From: Euptelea pleiosperma
Taxonomy: Eukaryota > Streptophyta > Magnoliopsida > Ranunculales > Eupteleaceae
Direction of reading: 5' to 3'
DNA: 64,000 nt
Assembly: GCA_035048495.1 (NCBI GenBank)
Contig: CM068545.1
Coordinates: forward strand, 37,834,225-37,898,224
Positions 34,888 through 46,711 of the stretch are shown here, piece by piece; position 1 is the stretch's first letter; each line of letters starts with the position of its first letter. Position numbers and translations under genes: made by a program. A model generated the notes under the pieces. That model worked only from the letters and a program-made list of their open reading frames with translations. It ran no database searches and was not told the DNA's origin.

Positions 34888-36389
34888 TATCAAAATTCTC
34901 TAGAGAAAGAGGTGAACTCAACTCAGAATGCGAAGAGTCAAAGATTTCCTATGAAGACACATTATGAGATAAATAATTTGGATTTGTTATCTAGGAAGAT
35001 GAAAGACCTACTAGAATGGTCTAAAGAATTAATCAAGGATATTGAATCTCTTGAGAAATTCAAACGTCCTCAGACTGTAACTCAAAAGAGGAGAGATCCT
35101 AAGAGAACTAGTCTATCCACTAAAATCACATCTGTGTGGATTAAAAAAAATTCTTTGAATGACAACTATCCTAAAAGGTCCCATCTCTAAGCATTGTGCT
35201 CACTATCCCTTCATGTTTTCCATTCTTATTATCTATGGAAGGATTATTTTTAGTTGTTTTTTTTTCCTTTTGATTTTACTTTGTTTTGAAGAATAAAAAT
35301 TGAAAAAAATTTCAGAAAATCAAAAGATCAATTGTTCAGAAGAATGTTAAAATTATTATTTAAATATACGAGTTTGATGAGTAGTAATTCTTGAGAACAT
35401 TCAAAGAACAAGAACTTAACTATGTTAGTAAAATTTTGCTAATCTCAGTATTATATCTTTTAATTATTATGATTTGTCAATTTTACTAGTGTGCATTAGA
35501 AGATTATTGAAATAGTATATCTCATATTTTTCACATGCACACTGATTATTACTGTGGGAATGAATTTGATAGAGGTGTGAGATCTTGTATTATTGGAATT
35601 ATGAATAAACCTCTACTGACTATAACTTCAAATTAGCAATGTTCCTGCCTTTAGTTGATTTCAAAACTGCACTATAGTCGACTGTTAGCCTCCCAATATG
35701 AGTTATTGTTCTAAGGAAATAGTTACCTCTAATAATTAATGTGAAAGCCATCTGTATGGTTCTGTTTAAAAATTGAAATCTGATTCTCATTGCTGCAGAA
35801 AAGGGCTACCTACATAGAGAGTGAAAGTTACCTATATTCAAAGTAAATAAAAAAGGTGTAAAAGACAGCCAATTTGCTAGAAAAATTCTTATCCATCAGC
35901 AAATACCCCTTATACATGAGTGTATGTGAGAACCCTTAATAACTCTAATGAGGATTTTATGATCGGATACAAGATACCTCCAGATTACGATTTTTATGAG
36001 AAATTATTACTGAAATCTATCCGGTACCACAGATAAAATCAAATCACTCTTACACTTGATGATATTAATGTTGATATTTGAATCTATGATTACTAGTGAT
36101 TTGTGACTTGCGCTAATGTCTAAAAGAGTTGATATTTCTGATGAAGCAAAAGATTGAACTAATGTATTAGTTATTTTTTCTTAAATAGACTCAGTGTTTA
36201 GTGCATATCAAAATTGATTCATGAATTGAATTCTAACATTTTTCTGAATATTATCTTGGTATATTATCTTTTTCTTGAGCTGTTTAAAAATGATATTTGA
36301 TTTGAAAAGATTTATTTGGGGGTCTTGGAGAATGAGCCTATTAGTTTTAAAAAAAAAAATTTTAATATTTTTTTCATCCGAGCCAAAGT
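34888..36389 (+). other. Decayed Gag extension and non-coding filler of element G
   Basis: 34912-35190 is a lysine-rich remnant reading in the Gag neighbourhood. From 35200 there is no convincing coding sequence. 35520-35760 shares blocks with D (18370-18600), including CATGCACACTGA and GTCGACTGTTAGCCTCCC. No pol domain is found. Confidence 0.7.
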
Positions 36390-36598
36390 CCAATCGATTG
36401 GACTCATCAGACCAATCAATCGGACATCTCCAATCGATTGGAGAGTACGGCCCAATCGATTGGCTTTGCTCCAATCGATTGGCCACTTAATCCAATCGAT
36501 TGGACAGTGTGGCGTTCATTTTTATAAAATCCAAAATGGGTCATTTTCAACCCCAATTGATCCAATCGCCTCCCAGATTTCTCCCAATCGATCGTAGG
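36390..36598. repeat. Internal cluster of CCAATCGATTGG palindromes in element G
   Basis: Cores start at 36392, 36414 (variant), 36432, 36454, 36473 and 36494, i.e. steps of 22, 18, 22, 19 and 21 bp. Weaker copies lie near 36552 and 36587. Same motif as the LTR arrays, but located inside the element upstream of the accessory ORF. Confidence 0.9.
36523..36530 (+). promoter_or_regulatory. TATA-like box downstream of the internal palindrome cluster
   Basis: TATAAAAT, about 20 bp after the last strong palindrome and about 215 bp before the ATG at 36738. Candidate internal promoter; inferred. Confidence 0.4.
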
Positions 36599-36737
36599 TG
36601 CCCGATCTACTGTTCCCATACCATTTTGTGGAGTGATTCTCTCGATTTCTCCAGTTTTTTACTTCATCTTCGTTGGAATTTGGGGATTTTTTAGTGAAAA
36701 TGAGATGTTTTGGTATTTTCTTCCATTTCTGGTTCTT

Positions 36738-38107
36738 ATGGCGACTAATCCTCGTCGTAGAAAAATAAGGTCTTGAATGTGGAGAGTGACGATGAGGAAC
36801 CCCTTGTACCACGGACCCAATCTCGCGCAAAATAAGGTGGTAGACTCAGTGGTTCGCGTCATTCCGAACGGAGCGAATCCTCTCGAGGCTCTAAAAGAGC
36901 TCATTCTCGGGGTCGTTCTGGACATACAGAGATTCCTTCGGTGAGTGCTCCTATTTCTCCATTTCTTTTCGATTCAGCTAGGAATTGTTTTGATCATTTC
37001 TCTGTTCGCAAATTCACTACTGAGAGAGTAGTTGAATTTGGCACTATTATGGGTTCTGCGGTTCATTCTATTTTCTTATCTCATGAGTGGATCCCTGCTA
37101 CTCGTCTGAACATCCCATTTTACCCTATCTTGGTGAAACTATTTTATGCCAACATGCATTCCATTCAGTGTGATGATCAGAATGAGTTATTTTTTTAGAC
37201 TTATGTCTCTGGGGTTCACCTGACTATTACCCCTGATCTAATTTCTACCTTGTTGGACATACCTCATCCCTCTACTCCACATGAGTACCTTCCCAGGACT
37301 CATGTACTGACGACCGACAGAGCCACTTTGACTGAGACTCTTACTGGTCAGTCCTTTGATTGGAGTACTTTTATTCCCCTTACATCTTTTCTCCCTGAGT
37401 ATCGGTTGTTGCACCTCATCTGTGGGTACAACATTGATCCACCTGGGCATGGAGCACAGGTGAACATTGATCGTCTACAGCTTCTATATCATCTAGGTAC
37501 TGGGTTTGTTACTGATCTTCCGATGCTCATGTCTAGAGCCATGGTTAGAGCGGGAAGCCAGTTGGCTAACCATCCGTGTCTTCCATTTCCTCTGCTAATG
37601 AGCTCTATCCTTCTACACCTAGATGTACCAATTTTAGCTTCCGAGGAGGTCTGCTCTCCCATGGGGCCCATTGGACCTTCCACTATCAGGAAAAGTATGT
37701 CTTAAGTTCTGAGAGTGACAGAGGTTCCTCTACACTTCGATGATCTTTTTTATGAGGACTTGGGAGATGATTCTGAGCCAGGCGTCTAGCAGACAGATAC
37801 TAAGATGCATCCTCCAGAGCCACATCCATCTTTTGTCCAGCCTCCTGAGATGCCTGCACTTTACTCATTTGAGTCTCTTCATTATTAAATGATGGGATTC
37901 GATCAGCGACTTACATCTCGTGAGGAACGGATGGCTCAGGGCTTTCGCCGTCTAGAGGAGCGTCAGGATTCTAGTTTCGACCGGATGACTGGCACTCTTA
38001 CGGATCTGCAGCGATATATGGAGTACCAGTTCACCATGATGGGTTTTGGACAGCATCCACCATTTCATGGTCCAGATCAGCAGGATGGTACTGGCCCATC
38101 GGCCTAG
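36738..38107 (+). pseudogene. Accessory ORF of element G (plant-transposon-protein-like), decayed
   Basis: Probable start ATG at 36738 (MATNPRRRK, basic like MAPQGKRAR in E). A basic Ser/Arg-rich N-terminus follows, then a domain at 36941-37700: KFTTERVVEFG, LVKLFYANMHSIQ, SGVHLTITPDLISTLLDIPHP, LPEYRLLHLICGYNIDPPGHGAQVN. The C-terminal tail at 37889-38107 is Glu/Arg/Gln-rich and may form a coiled coil. Frameshifts or stops occur near 36770, 37197, 37702, 37787 and 37887. It lies where env-like ORFs sit in SIRE elements, but I see no signal peptide or membrane segment, so 'env' is not supported. Function unknown. Confidence 0.65.
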
Positions 38108-38670
38108 TCTCATAGAGAGATATTTCTTGAGAGTTATATGATGTTTTTTATTTTGAGATATTATTGTACATAGATAAACTCAGATTTTATATGGTTATAC
38201 TCTGGTTGTGTTTATTTGCCTATCTGTTACAGGGTATAAACCAATTTATGTTACGGTTTGATCTATATCTATGCACTTGTTCTTCATGATGATATTCATT
38301 GCATGCTTATTATCTACTTATATTTCTGTACCTTTGTCAATCTGTGACAAAAAGGGGGAGAGAAAATTATAGAGGTAAAAATAAGTAGATGCATGAGATA
38401 GGGGAGAAAAAAATTTCATTATTTTTCCAATTTCTCTACTTGTGATGTGCATAATTAACTCACTGCATTATAATGATTTATTGATTGCTGATGATATTAT
38501 ATGGTATGTATAGTAGATTGTGTAAGGAACAGATCAAAAGCTATTACATTATCTATTCGATTATCTCCGAGAGAGTGTGAGATAGTGAGTCAATCATGTA
38601 AGAGGGTGGGATTGTATTTTTTACTTTTTACCTTCTATATAATTAAATGTTTTTTTGTCACGGAATTGTC
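38108..38670 (+). other. 3' non-coding region of element G
   Basis: No gene. Contains the conserved TTTGTCAATCTGTGACAAAAAGGGGGAG motif at 38335-38362, followed by ATGCATGAGATAGGGGAG, as in D and I. Confidence 0.75.
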
Positions 38671-38682
38671 AGAGGGGACGAT
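38671..38682 (+). other. Polypurine tract of element G (mutated)
   Basis: AGAGGGGACGAT just before the LTR start, which reads TATAAGG instead of TGTAAGG. Confidence 0.75.
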
Positions 38683-39889
38683 TATAAGGAATATTTTCAT
38701 ATTCAATTTGGCAAATATTCTATTTGACATAAAAACATTCTTGTAACCGTTCCTACGAACACTAGTGTAGTGTGGAGATGTCGTGGTACGCATACTTCGC
38801 CGACTACGGGAAGACTAGAAGACAAAGACAGCAAGAATCAGACGATTGACAACATGAGTCATCTGAGTAACTGCCCATTTGTCGGTAGATCGTGTACGCT
38901 CAATTAGGAAAGTAAGTGAGTTAGTGGCCATAGGAATATGTTTAAAATGAATAAAATATAATGGTCAAACCTAGTCATTGGACAGACCTGAGTCTGAGTC
39001 AAAGAAATTGACTTAAGGGAAAGGCCAATCGATTGGTCACTTATACCCAATAGATTGGACATAGCCCAATTGATTGGAGGACTCTGTGAAATCGATTGGA
39101 AGCTACGAGGCAGAACAGAATATATGCCCAATCGATTGGAGACTTTGTGAAATCGATTGGAGTCTGTGAGACAGAACATGATCATAGCCCAATCGATTGA
39201 AGACCTCTGTGAAATCGATCGGAGCCTTCGGGACAAAAACTTATTTGAGGCCAATCGATTAGAGATCTTTGTGTAATCGATTGGAGCCTACGGAACATGA
39301 ACTTTATTGAGGCCAATCGATTGGACACTTATACCCAATCGATTGGACTCAGAGTACAATCGATCGGACTTAGCACGATCTCAGTCTTTCTCAGATCCAA
39401 AATTCTTGGTTCCACTCTCCCACGTTCTACACGACTCAGGGTCACAAATTCTATAAATAAAACCCTTTTATACATTCTCTACACACACAGAGACACAGAG
39501 TGACTCAATACTTCAAGAGAGATAAGAAAATGTTTATTTATTAGAGTGTCCATTCGAAGAGCAATAAGTTTGTTTACCATTCACATCTTATGAGCTTGTT
39601 CCTCCTATTGATCGAAGCCAAGTGCTTGATCCATTCCTCAGCTTAGGTCTTCTACTTATATATTCGATCTAGTAGCCTGAGTGTACCAGTGTGACTCAGC
39701 ACCTTTGAGCAACTTACGATTCAGGGTATACTGAATCCTTCACCTTAGGGAAAGGCGGGAGTATTGAAAATTAAGATCGGAGAAGCTGATCGACGGTAGG
39801 TTTGGGGTGTACCAAACTGAACAAGCGAACAAGGCTTCTTGGCTGGAATGACGGGTGGATTCGTAACATTGATTCAAAGGACGTAGACT
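38683..39889 (+). repeat. 3' LTR of element G, first piece
   Basis: Palindrome array 39024-39368, TATAAATA at 39452-39459. Interrupted at 39890 by solo LTR H; continues at 42106. Confidence 0.88.
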
Positions 39890-42100
39890 TGATATTCGCT
39901 CAAAAGTGCTTATTTTAAGCACTTATCCTGTTAGCGTTATCGCACTCTCCTACGTAAAACTGCTCTAATTATCCACTTTTCTACGTAAGAGTCTATCTCA
40001 TTGCGTAGAACACACTTTTCTGGACGAAATGGTATATTTGCATGCATTAAACACATTTTCGGAAGTCTAGATATGAAGTCATTCTGATAGAGTCTCATTA
40101 CGCGCTTCTTCTGTCGCAGGAAACCCCGATGGGACGATTCTCGGGACTTGTGGGCCCAAATCGATCATGAAAGCCCATTATCAAAGCTTAAAGAGCCCAC
40201 ATGCTATGACTAGAAGATATGGGCCAAATATGGGCTGAATAAGAGGACCAAAAAGCCGGCCCAAAGAACGAAGAGAGTAGGAGAGCCAATGACCAAGAGA
40301 TGGACCAAAGCGTTTAAAGCCACATGAGTCAGCAAGGAATGATAGTCGACTCTACTGGAGAAGCGTGAGGATGGTCACAGTGAAGACCAGGGTTCCAGAC
40401 CCTCCGCCAGTGCTTTTTTCCATTTTTTTGATACTTTTTCTCTCATCTCTTCTTATTCTCTCTCTCTCTTCATCTCTCGATCCTCGAATCTACTGACCTA
40501 ACCCCAGAACTCCTACCCTTCGGCTCTATTTCATCTCCCTTAGCTTTCTGACCGTTGGATCTTCCATCGGACCGTTGGATCTTCAATCGGACCGTTGGAT
40601 CTCTCTAGATCCGTCGATCTACCAATCTGGGTCCCAATCAAGTCACCATCCATCCGATCGCCATCAGAATGTCTGTCACATCATCTTGTGAGACGATGGA
40701 CATCATCAGTCCATGTGGGCCAATAGCCGGGCCCATCATCATCGACCCGCTGTCCGACCAGTTAGTGGACCCCGTGAATTTCAAAATAATTTTAATTAAA
40801 AAATGGGGGGTCCACTAATTGGGGAGATTCCCCATAATAAAGTAGGTTTTTACTTAAAAAATATATATATATATATTTTTTATTTTCAAAAAATACCCTA
40901 TTTCCATTAATGGAAATAGGGAGCTTTATAAGAGGAGGGAGAAGGGTTCGTTCGAACCCTAATCCCCCTCCTTTCTCTTCCATTCTCTCCCCCTATCAAT
41001 CCCGCACGGATCCCTTCACCCTTAGCCCCATTTTCCTTTTCTTCTCCACCTTCTTCTTCATCTTCTTCATCACGTCATTGCCGGAGTTGCAGGCTGCAAC
41101 TCCGGCCGATCCAGATCTCCTCCACCATCTCTTGCTGGCCACCCCTGACCCCTCCATTCACGACCTCGCCATCCTCTTGCAACGGAGCAGCAGCCCCATC
41201 ACCACCCACACCAGCAGCCCCATCTTTCTTTAACGTTGCTGGAGTTGCAACCTGCAACTCCAGTCCGTTTCACCAGTAACCACCGCCTGCTACAGCCTGC
41301 TGCATCCTCCCTTCACCTTGGCTGTTGCCAAGCCATCCCTCTGCCTGCAGCCGCTCCCCATCTCCACATCTTCCAACGGCAGTTCGCTGCCAAAAGACTC
41401 CACCACGTCTTGATCTCCATCCCACGTGCTGGTTTGCAACGTACCAAACCACCATTGCCTCTGCCTTGCTGCCTTTACCGTTAAAAGCCACCATTGGAGG
41501 ACTGCGTGGCTGACTTTTATCCTCCTTTGCCGCCTCTCTCTCAGCCCATCCCGAACTATCCCACGCATCTACAGTCAACACCACCAGCGAACCACTCACC
41601 GGGCAGATCTTATCTCTCCAAATAAGTTGAAGGTAAAACATTTTTTTACCATAGTTTCTCTCTCTAGAACTTTATCCCTTTCTCTCTCTCTCCTCCCTTT
41701 CTCTCTCTAGAATAATGCTTTCTTTCTCTCTATTAGATTAGTCTTTCATTCAAGCAATGTAAGCAACTTTTATTTCAAATAATAAAATAGTTATTTTTTT
41801 GGGCAATTTGTTATCGTTGATCATTCTATATGCTTTTTGATAAATTCTCTCTCTAAGAAAATAGATTTTTAAATCTCGTGATCATCACTCTCACCCCTCC
41901 ATCCTTTATTTTTATCATTTTCTGTGGAAAAATTCGTCATTTTATGTTCTTGTCTGCGCTACTAATCCCGAGTGTGGATCGACATCCGAAACTTCCCACT
42001 GTGCAAGAATTCTAAATTTTGCAGGATAATCGGATCAAATTACAAATATTATTGAGATTAGGGTTTCCGTAACCAACGACGCGGAAAAACCCTATTTTCA
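39890..42100 (+). mobile_element. Solo LTR H of the Athila-type family, inserted in the G 3' LTR
   Basis: TGATATTCGC...CCTATTTTCA with perfect AGACT duplications (39885-39889 and 42101-42105). At 2211 bp it is the shortest family copy here. It carries hairpins at 41080-41106 and 41239-41263 and a B-box-like GGTTCCAGACC (40391-40401). Open frames inside (for example 41270-41641 minus) are not conserved. Confidence 0.95.
41080..41106. repeat. LTR hairpin palindrome in LTR H
   Basis: Arms GCCGGAGTTGCAG and CTGCAACTCCGGC with a 1-nt loop. A second copy, CTGGAGTTGCA/TGCAACTCCAG, is at 41239-41263. Confidence 0.92.
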
Positions 42101-42105
42101 AGACT

Positions 42106-42510
42106 CATCGGCAGTAAGCCTTGGCTAAGGTTGGAAGTTGTATTTGCAACGGTGCTGCATAAGTAACCTTTGTTTCGTTTAACTTTTCAGTTAGTGATAC
42201 TTTCTGTCTGGACGTGGCCCTGTGGTTTTTCCTTGGCTAAGGTTTCTACGTAAAAATCTCATCTTGTGTGATTGTTTATTTGTATTCCGCTATCTATCTT
42301 GATTAGACCAAACGACGAAAAAAAAATATACCACGGAGGTATATTCGATTTGAGTCGGTTGTGATAATTTTTTATCAAACAAATAAAGCATGCAATTTTG
42401 TTCCCCTACCATAAACTAGTAAAACTGTGTAGGTATAATTAATTTTTAAATACCTAATCAACCCCCCCTTCTAGGTATATTTGATTAAAGAGAATGGACC
42501 GGTTATTTCA
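42106..42510 (+). repeat. 3' LTR of element G, second piece
   Basis: Continues the LTR after H and ends CCGGTTATTTCA at 42510, followed by the GAATA target duplication. Confidence 0.88.
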
Positions 42511-42552
42511 GAATAGAGGAAGGCTAGACACAGAGAATCACTCTTGACTCAT
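42511..42552 (-). pseudogene. First codons of E Gag (main copy)
   Basis: The ATG at 42552 opens MSQE followed by an in-frame TGA, then FSVSSLPLF, matching the extra copy at 14527. The reading continues at 31489 across element G. The stop at codon 5 alone would silence this Gag. Confidence 0.75.
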
Positions 42553-42613
42553 GGTTATTCTAAGGGAACTAAGGATCACACTTGGGTTGTTAAGCCCTTC
42601 ATAAAGTGACCTT

Positions 42614-42627
42614 ATTCTGATACCAAT
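42614..42627 (-). other. Primer binding site of element E (main copy)
   Basis: Minus strand ATTGGTATCAGAAT directly after the LTR; iMet type, with two changes relative to the extra copy at 14589. Confidence 0.85.
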
Positions 42628-44139
42628 TGAAATTCCCTTTTAATTACCACGTTAAGTCCTAGAGGGGGGTGAATAGGATAATTTTTAATTTCTCTGTAGA
42701 TTCTATATAGATTTAAAAATTAATGATCACACAAGGCGAAAAAGGATCAAGCAATTAAAATATGAATCATCCACAGAACATTGATATGAAAAAATCTGAA
42801 ACAAAATATACAAACATTCACAATCATACAAGACTCAGATTTATAGTGGTTCAGCGACTCCGCACCTACGTCCACTTTCCAATACTCAACACGAGTAATA
42901 TTATATTATCTCAATCATGCATTACAACATATCCGATTGAAATAAATAATCCACTAACTAAGATATCACTTAGTTTTAATCTAACGAGAATCACTTCTCG
43001 CTCACCTAGAGAGTTAGCCTAGGCCAGTAATCTATTTAGAGAAATTATTTTCTCATAGATCTACAATCCTCAACTTAGTTAAATGAGCCATCACTCATCC
43101 ACCAATCACAAAATATTCAGTGTTCATAAATTTTGAATTCTATCAAAAAGGTATTTAAACATAGAGACACTTACCTTTCAATGAATACGATCAAATGGAA
43201 ATCATTTGGAGAAGAATTCGCCAAAGAGACACTATGCCAAGAGTAATCCTCTTCGTGGAAGAAGATACTTACAGAATAATAATAGCTAATAGTCTCTTCA
43301 AACACTTAGAGCATTCACAAGGAATCCACAGCTTTGATCTGGTGAAGCTCTCACAAATTCCAGATCTCTTGACTCAAAGAATGATAATCGAAGAATGTGA
43401 GATTAGAGATCTCTTGATTGAGTTTATTCTTATGAGGGGAGAGGGCACTAATTTATAAACCAGCCTCCTATCAATAGAACCGAACCAAATATAGTCGTTT
43501 GAAGGGCCAAAGTGCACCTAAAATCGTAGAAGAGATTGAGTCAAAACGAGATCCAAAAAGGGGGGGAGGGGTTGACCAAACCTTTTAGTCGGTTGCCCGC
43601 TCAGGTCAGCAACAAGTTTTTTCAAAGTTGAGAGTTTCAGTCGACTGCACCTTTTTGGCCAGTCGACCGGACATCCGGTCACCCGCTCAAAATGGTCGGT
43701 CGGCCAGACCTCTTAGTCCAGCACCGAACAATACTTATTTTAAGTATTTGTTCACATACACATGAAACTTAATTATCAATGAACCATCTAGGGTAAATCT
43801 TGATTTGTTGACAACGTGCGGTGTACCTTTAGATGTACGTAAGTAACTGCAACACGAGATTCTTTATAGTTGAACATTTGTTGAGTGAGAACGTACTTTG
43901 ATCATTTAAATCTTCATGATTGAGCTTTGACTTGGTCTTCAGTTGAGCTTGATCTTGACTTTGTCTTCCGTTGATCTTGAACACTTTGGTTAATTTTCTT
44001 CAGCTTTAATTCTTCTTTGATTTGTTTTGTCGAAGTCAACTGGATCTTTAACACTTCAGTCTTTAGCGGATTCCTAAACACAGCGATATATATTTTCGAA
44101 GAACTAAGTATTCCTGGGATTGACAACCAAGACTTTTCA
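42628..44139 (-). repeat. 5' LTR of element E
   Basis: 1512 bp. On + it starts TGAAATTCCC and ends GACTTTTCA, matching 14603 and 22255. GTCGAC-type palindromes are at 43640, 43662 (22 bp apart) and 43699. Flanked on the right by the distal LTR of element I, starting GGGGTGTAC. Confidence 0.9.
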
Positions 44140-44648
44140 GGGGTGTACTGATTGAAGGCATGTTTGGGGAGTCCCAGACTGAACAAGTGGCAAAGGCTTC
44201 ATAATTGGGAGGGCGCGTGTGAATTCGTAGCGTGGAGCCAGAGGATGTGGATGCGCCGGTAGTGGGCCTTGGCTAAGGTTGGAAGCTGTATTTGCAACGA
44301 TGCTACGTAGGTAACTTTTGTAACTCAGAACTTTCCAGTTAGTGATACTTTTTATCTTGACGTGGTCCTGTGGTTTTTCCTTGGCTAAGGTTTCCATGTA
44401 AAAACTCTTTGTCTTGTGGATTGCTTAATTATTGTTCCGCTAATAGTTTTGATTAAATCAAACGACAAAAAAATAATATATCACGGAGGTATATTTGATT
44501 TGAGTCGCTTTATCAATCAATTGAGGCATGCGAGTTTATCACTTTACCTAGACCAGTAATATCGTGTTAGGTTACTTTAATTCATAATACCTAATCACCC
44601 CCCCCTTCTAGGTAAGCTTGAGTAAAAGAGAATGGACCGGTTATTTCA
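44140..44648 (+). mobile_element. Distal part of the 3' LTR of element I
   Basis: Matches the last ~500 bp of the D/G LTRs (GGGGTGTAC..., CTTGGCTAAGGTTGGAAGCTGTATTTGCAAC in part, ending ACCGGTTATTTCA). It resumes at about LTR position 1131, whereas the piece at 14239 stops near position 60. Confidence 0.8.
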
Positions 44649-46121
44649 CTACACACTAAAAATAAACCTGATAAGTGATTTCTAAGCATTGGATTGAAGT
44701 TATTTTCATGGGTTGATTTTAACTGTAGGAATTTGAGCATTATTGCACGTTATTTGACAGCAAAGATTCGAAGGTTGTAAATCACCAATCAGGCTGATTT
44801 ACTGTTTGTAGGTCTACTGAGGGACTGGCCAAACATCCATACGGTCAGCATCCACTAAGAGTGTGCCACGTGGCTTGTATTCTTTGTGACCGGCTTCTGT
44901 TACAACATTTTGTGACAGAAGTTTTACTCCTGAACAAAGAATGCATCAAGCCCTTTGAGGGTCACTAAATCTTGCCCAACTATGTTATAAACCCATTAAG
45001 GTCACATGCCCTCTTTTTCCAAGCAAACTGTAAAACTCTGAAAAAAAAAAAAGAGAATAAAATGATATTTTGGTCCTATTTAATTTGAAGTTTTGGAACA
45101 CTTTTTAGTATTTCTCTTTATCAAATGACATAGTTTAACTGTTATAAAAATTCACTCAAAATTTTGGCCAATTCTGAGATAAATTAATTTTTAAGGTTTT
45201 TAAAGTCATTTCATACGGGCCCAAATGGTTCAATGGACCAACGCATTCTTGGATTATTTAAAGTCCCATAACATTTATCTATCACCAATGGAGTTAATTT
45301 GAGCATCCTACATGTTTTAACTTAAGTTCTTGTTTAATATACATGTGTGTGCATTATACATGATACATGTCCATAAGCCTTAATTAAATAATAAGGTAGA
45401 GATCTTAATGCTTAAGAAATTAACTTACCTCATTTTATGTGTAAACACGTTAAATTTGTAACAAACTTTGCTTTAATAATTATAAAGTCACATTTTCACA
45501 TAAGGAGCCTTCAATTTCTTCATTAAATACTACATGCTTTTGAACCAAAACTTCTCCATATATTTAATTATTTGTTTTCGTAGACCAAAACATCTCCATG
45601 CCACCATCATACATCCCACTTCACCTTAATATTTTTTTTATTATTCTTTTATAACCTATTTTCATTAGACTTATAACTAAACCAACCATAAACAGCAAAC
45701 CTATAAATCGTTCTTGCCCATTATTCACCATTAAAGAGCAGCAACAACCCTCCCCATATTATAAGCCTACACTTAGTCTTTCATGATGTCATCTCTAAAA
45801 CCCCATCGATCTCTACAAACTCTTGCTAATCTTTAATTAGCCATTTAACATATTTTCAAGTTCAAACCATAGACATTAAAGTTGATAGAAATCCTTCTTT
45901 TGAGCTACGAAAAAAAAAAGTGGAGATCCAAATTTCATTAAAGGTGAAATCTTAAGAAGAAATCAAAAGTAGGTACACAACCTATTGGATAATTGATATG
46001 TATTTTTTATGATTTAAATTTATATTATATGTTGAAGAAAAATAAGCCATGTTTATTTGATTTACATGTTCTTTTCCATATTGATGAATATAAACTTTTT
46101 GTTGATTTGTATGACAATTTA

Positions 46122-46600
46122 GAAGTCTAATCGACTTGAAATTTTACTCACAGATGGATATATACATGGGATATGATATATAGACATTTCAGATTGATCC
46201 GACAGCCAAATTGCATGATATGAATTTGTTTAAGATCTTTCTGAACTCTGATCAACCTGAAATGTTTTTGAGCATATGGATCTATGTCTCTGATCTGACA
46301 TACTAAAATTTCAGATCAATCGGACGATCAGATATTGAGATACAAAATTGTTTGGGCCCTTATCGAAGTCCGATCGACCTGCAAATTTCGTAGTAAAATT
46401 ATTTGTCTCTGATAGAACATACTAAAATTTTAGAATGATCAAACCACTAGATCTTGAGATACTAATTCATTGAGACTCTTTCCAAAGTTTGATCGATTTG
46501 AAAATGTATAAGTAGATTACTCTGTCTCTGGATTGATATATTGAAATATCTGATTGAACTGATGTTTATATCTTGATAAATGAATCTTGATTCAGTGTTC
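46122..46600. repeat. About 121-bp tandem repeat, 4 degenerate copies
   Basis: Blocks GAAGTCTAATCGACTTGAAA, GAACTCTGATCAACCTGAAA, GAAGTCCGATCGACCTGCAA and AAAGTTTGATCGATTTGAAA start at 46122, 46243, 46365 and 46484. Confidence 0.75.
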
Positions 46601-46711
46601 AGAGTTGAAAAATTATACCGATTTGAAATCTAAGAATTTATTTATTATGCTGCATTTTGAAGAGTCTTATGTATAATAAGGATATGAAGTGTTTTTAGTC
46701 AATGTTCTTAA

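Larger units (their letters stand above)
31495..42510 (+). mobile_element. Element G: large decayed SIRE-like element inserted in E gag
   Basis: Flanked by GAATA (31490-31494 and 42511-42515). It has LTRs of the D family (31496-33102; 38683-39889 joined to 42106-42510 around solo LTR H), a PBS and a PPT-like tract. The internal region holds a frameshifted Gag, an open coiled-coil/zinc-knuckle frame, a non-coding block shared with D, a palindrome cluster and a 3' accessory ORF. No protease, integrase, RT or RNase H is present. The first bases of the 5' LTR are damaged (TGAAT instead of TGTAAGGAAT). Confidence 0.92.

Noticed and set aside
36275..36619. Open frames on both strands across the internal palindrome cluster of G
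   Set aside because: They translate the repeated dyads (SNRLD/PIDW-like words), as seen in the LTR arrays.
41270..41641. Overlapping open frames on both strands of LTR H
   Set aside because: Same compositional effect; no start context and no conservation.
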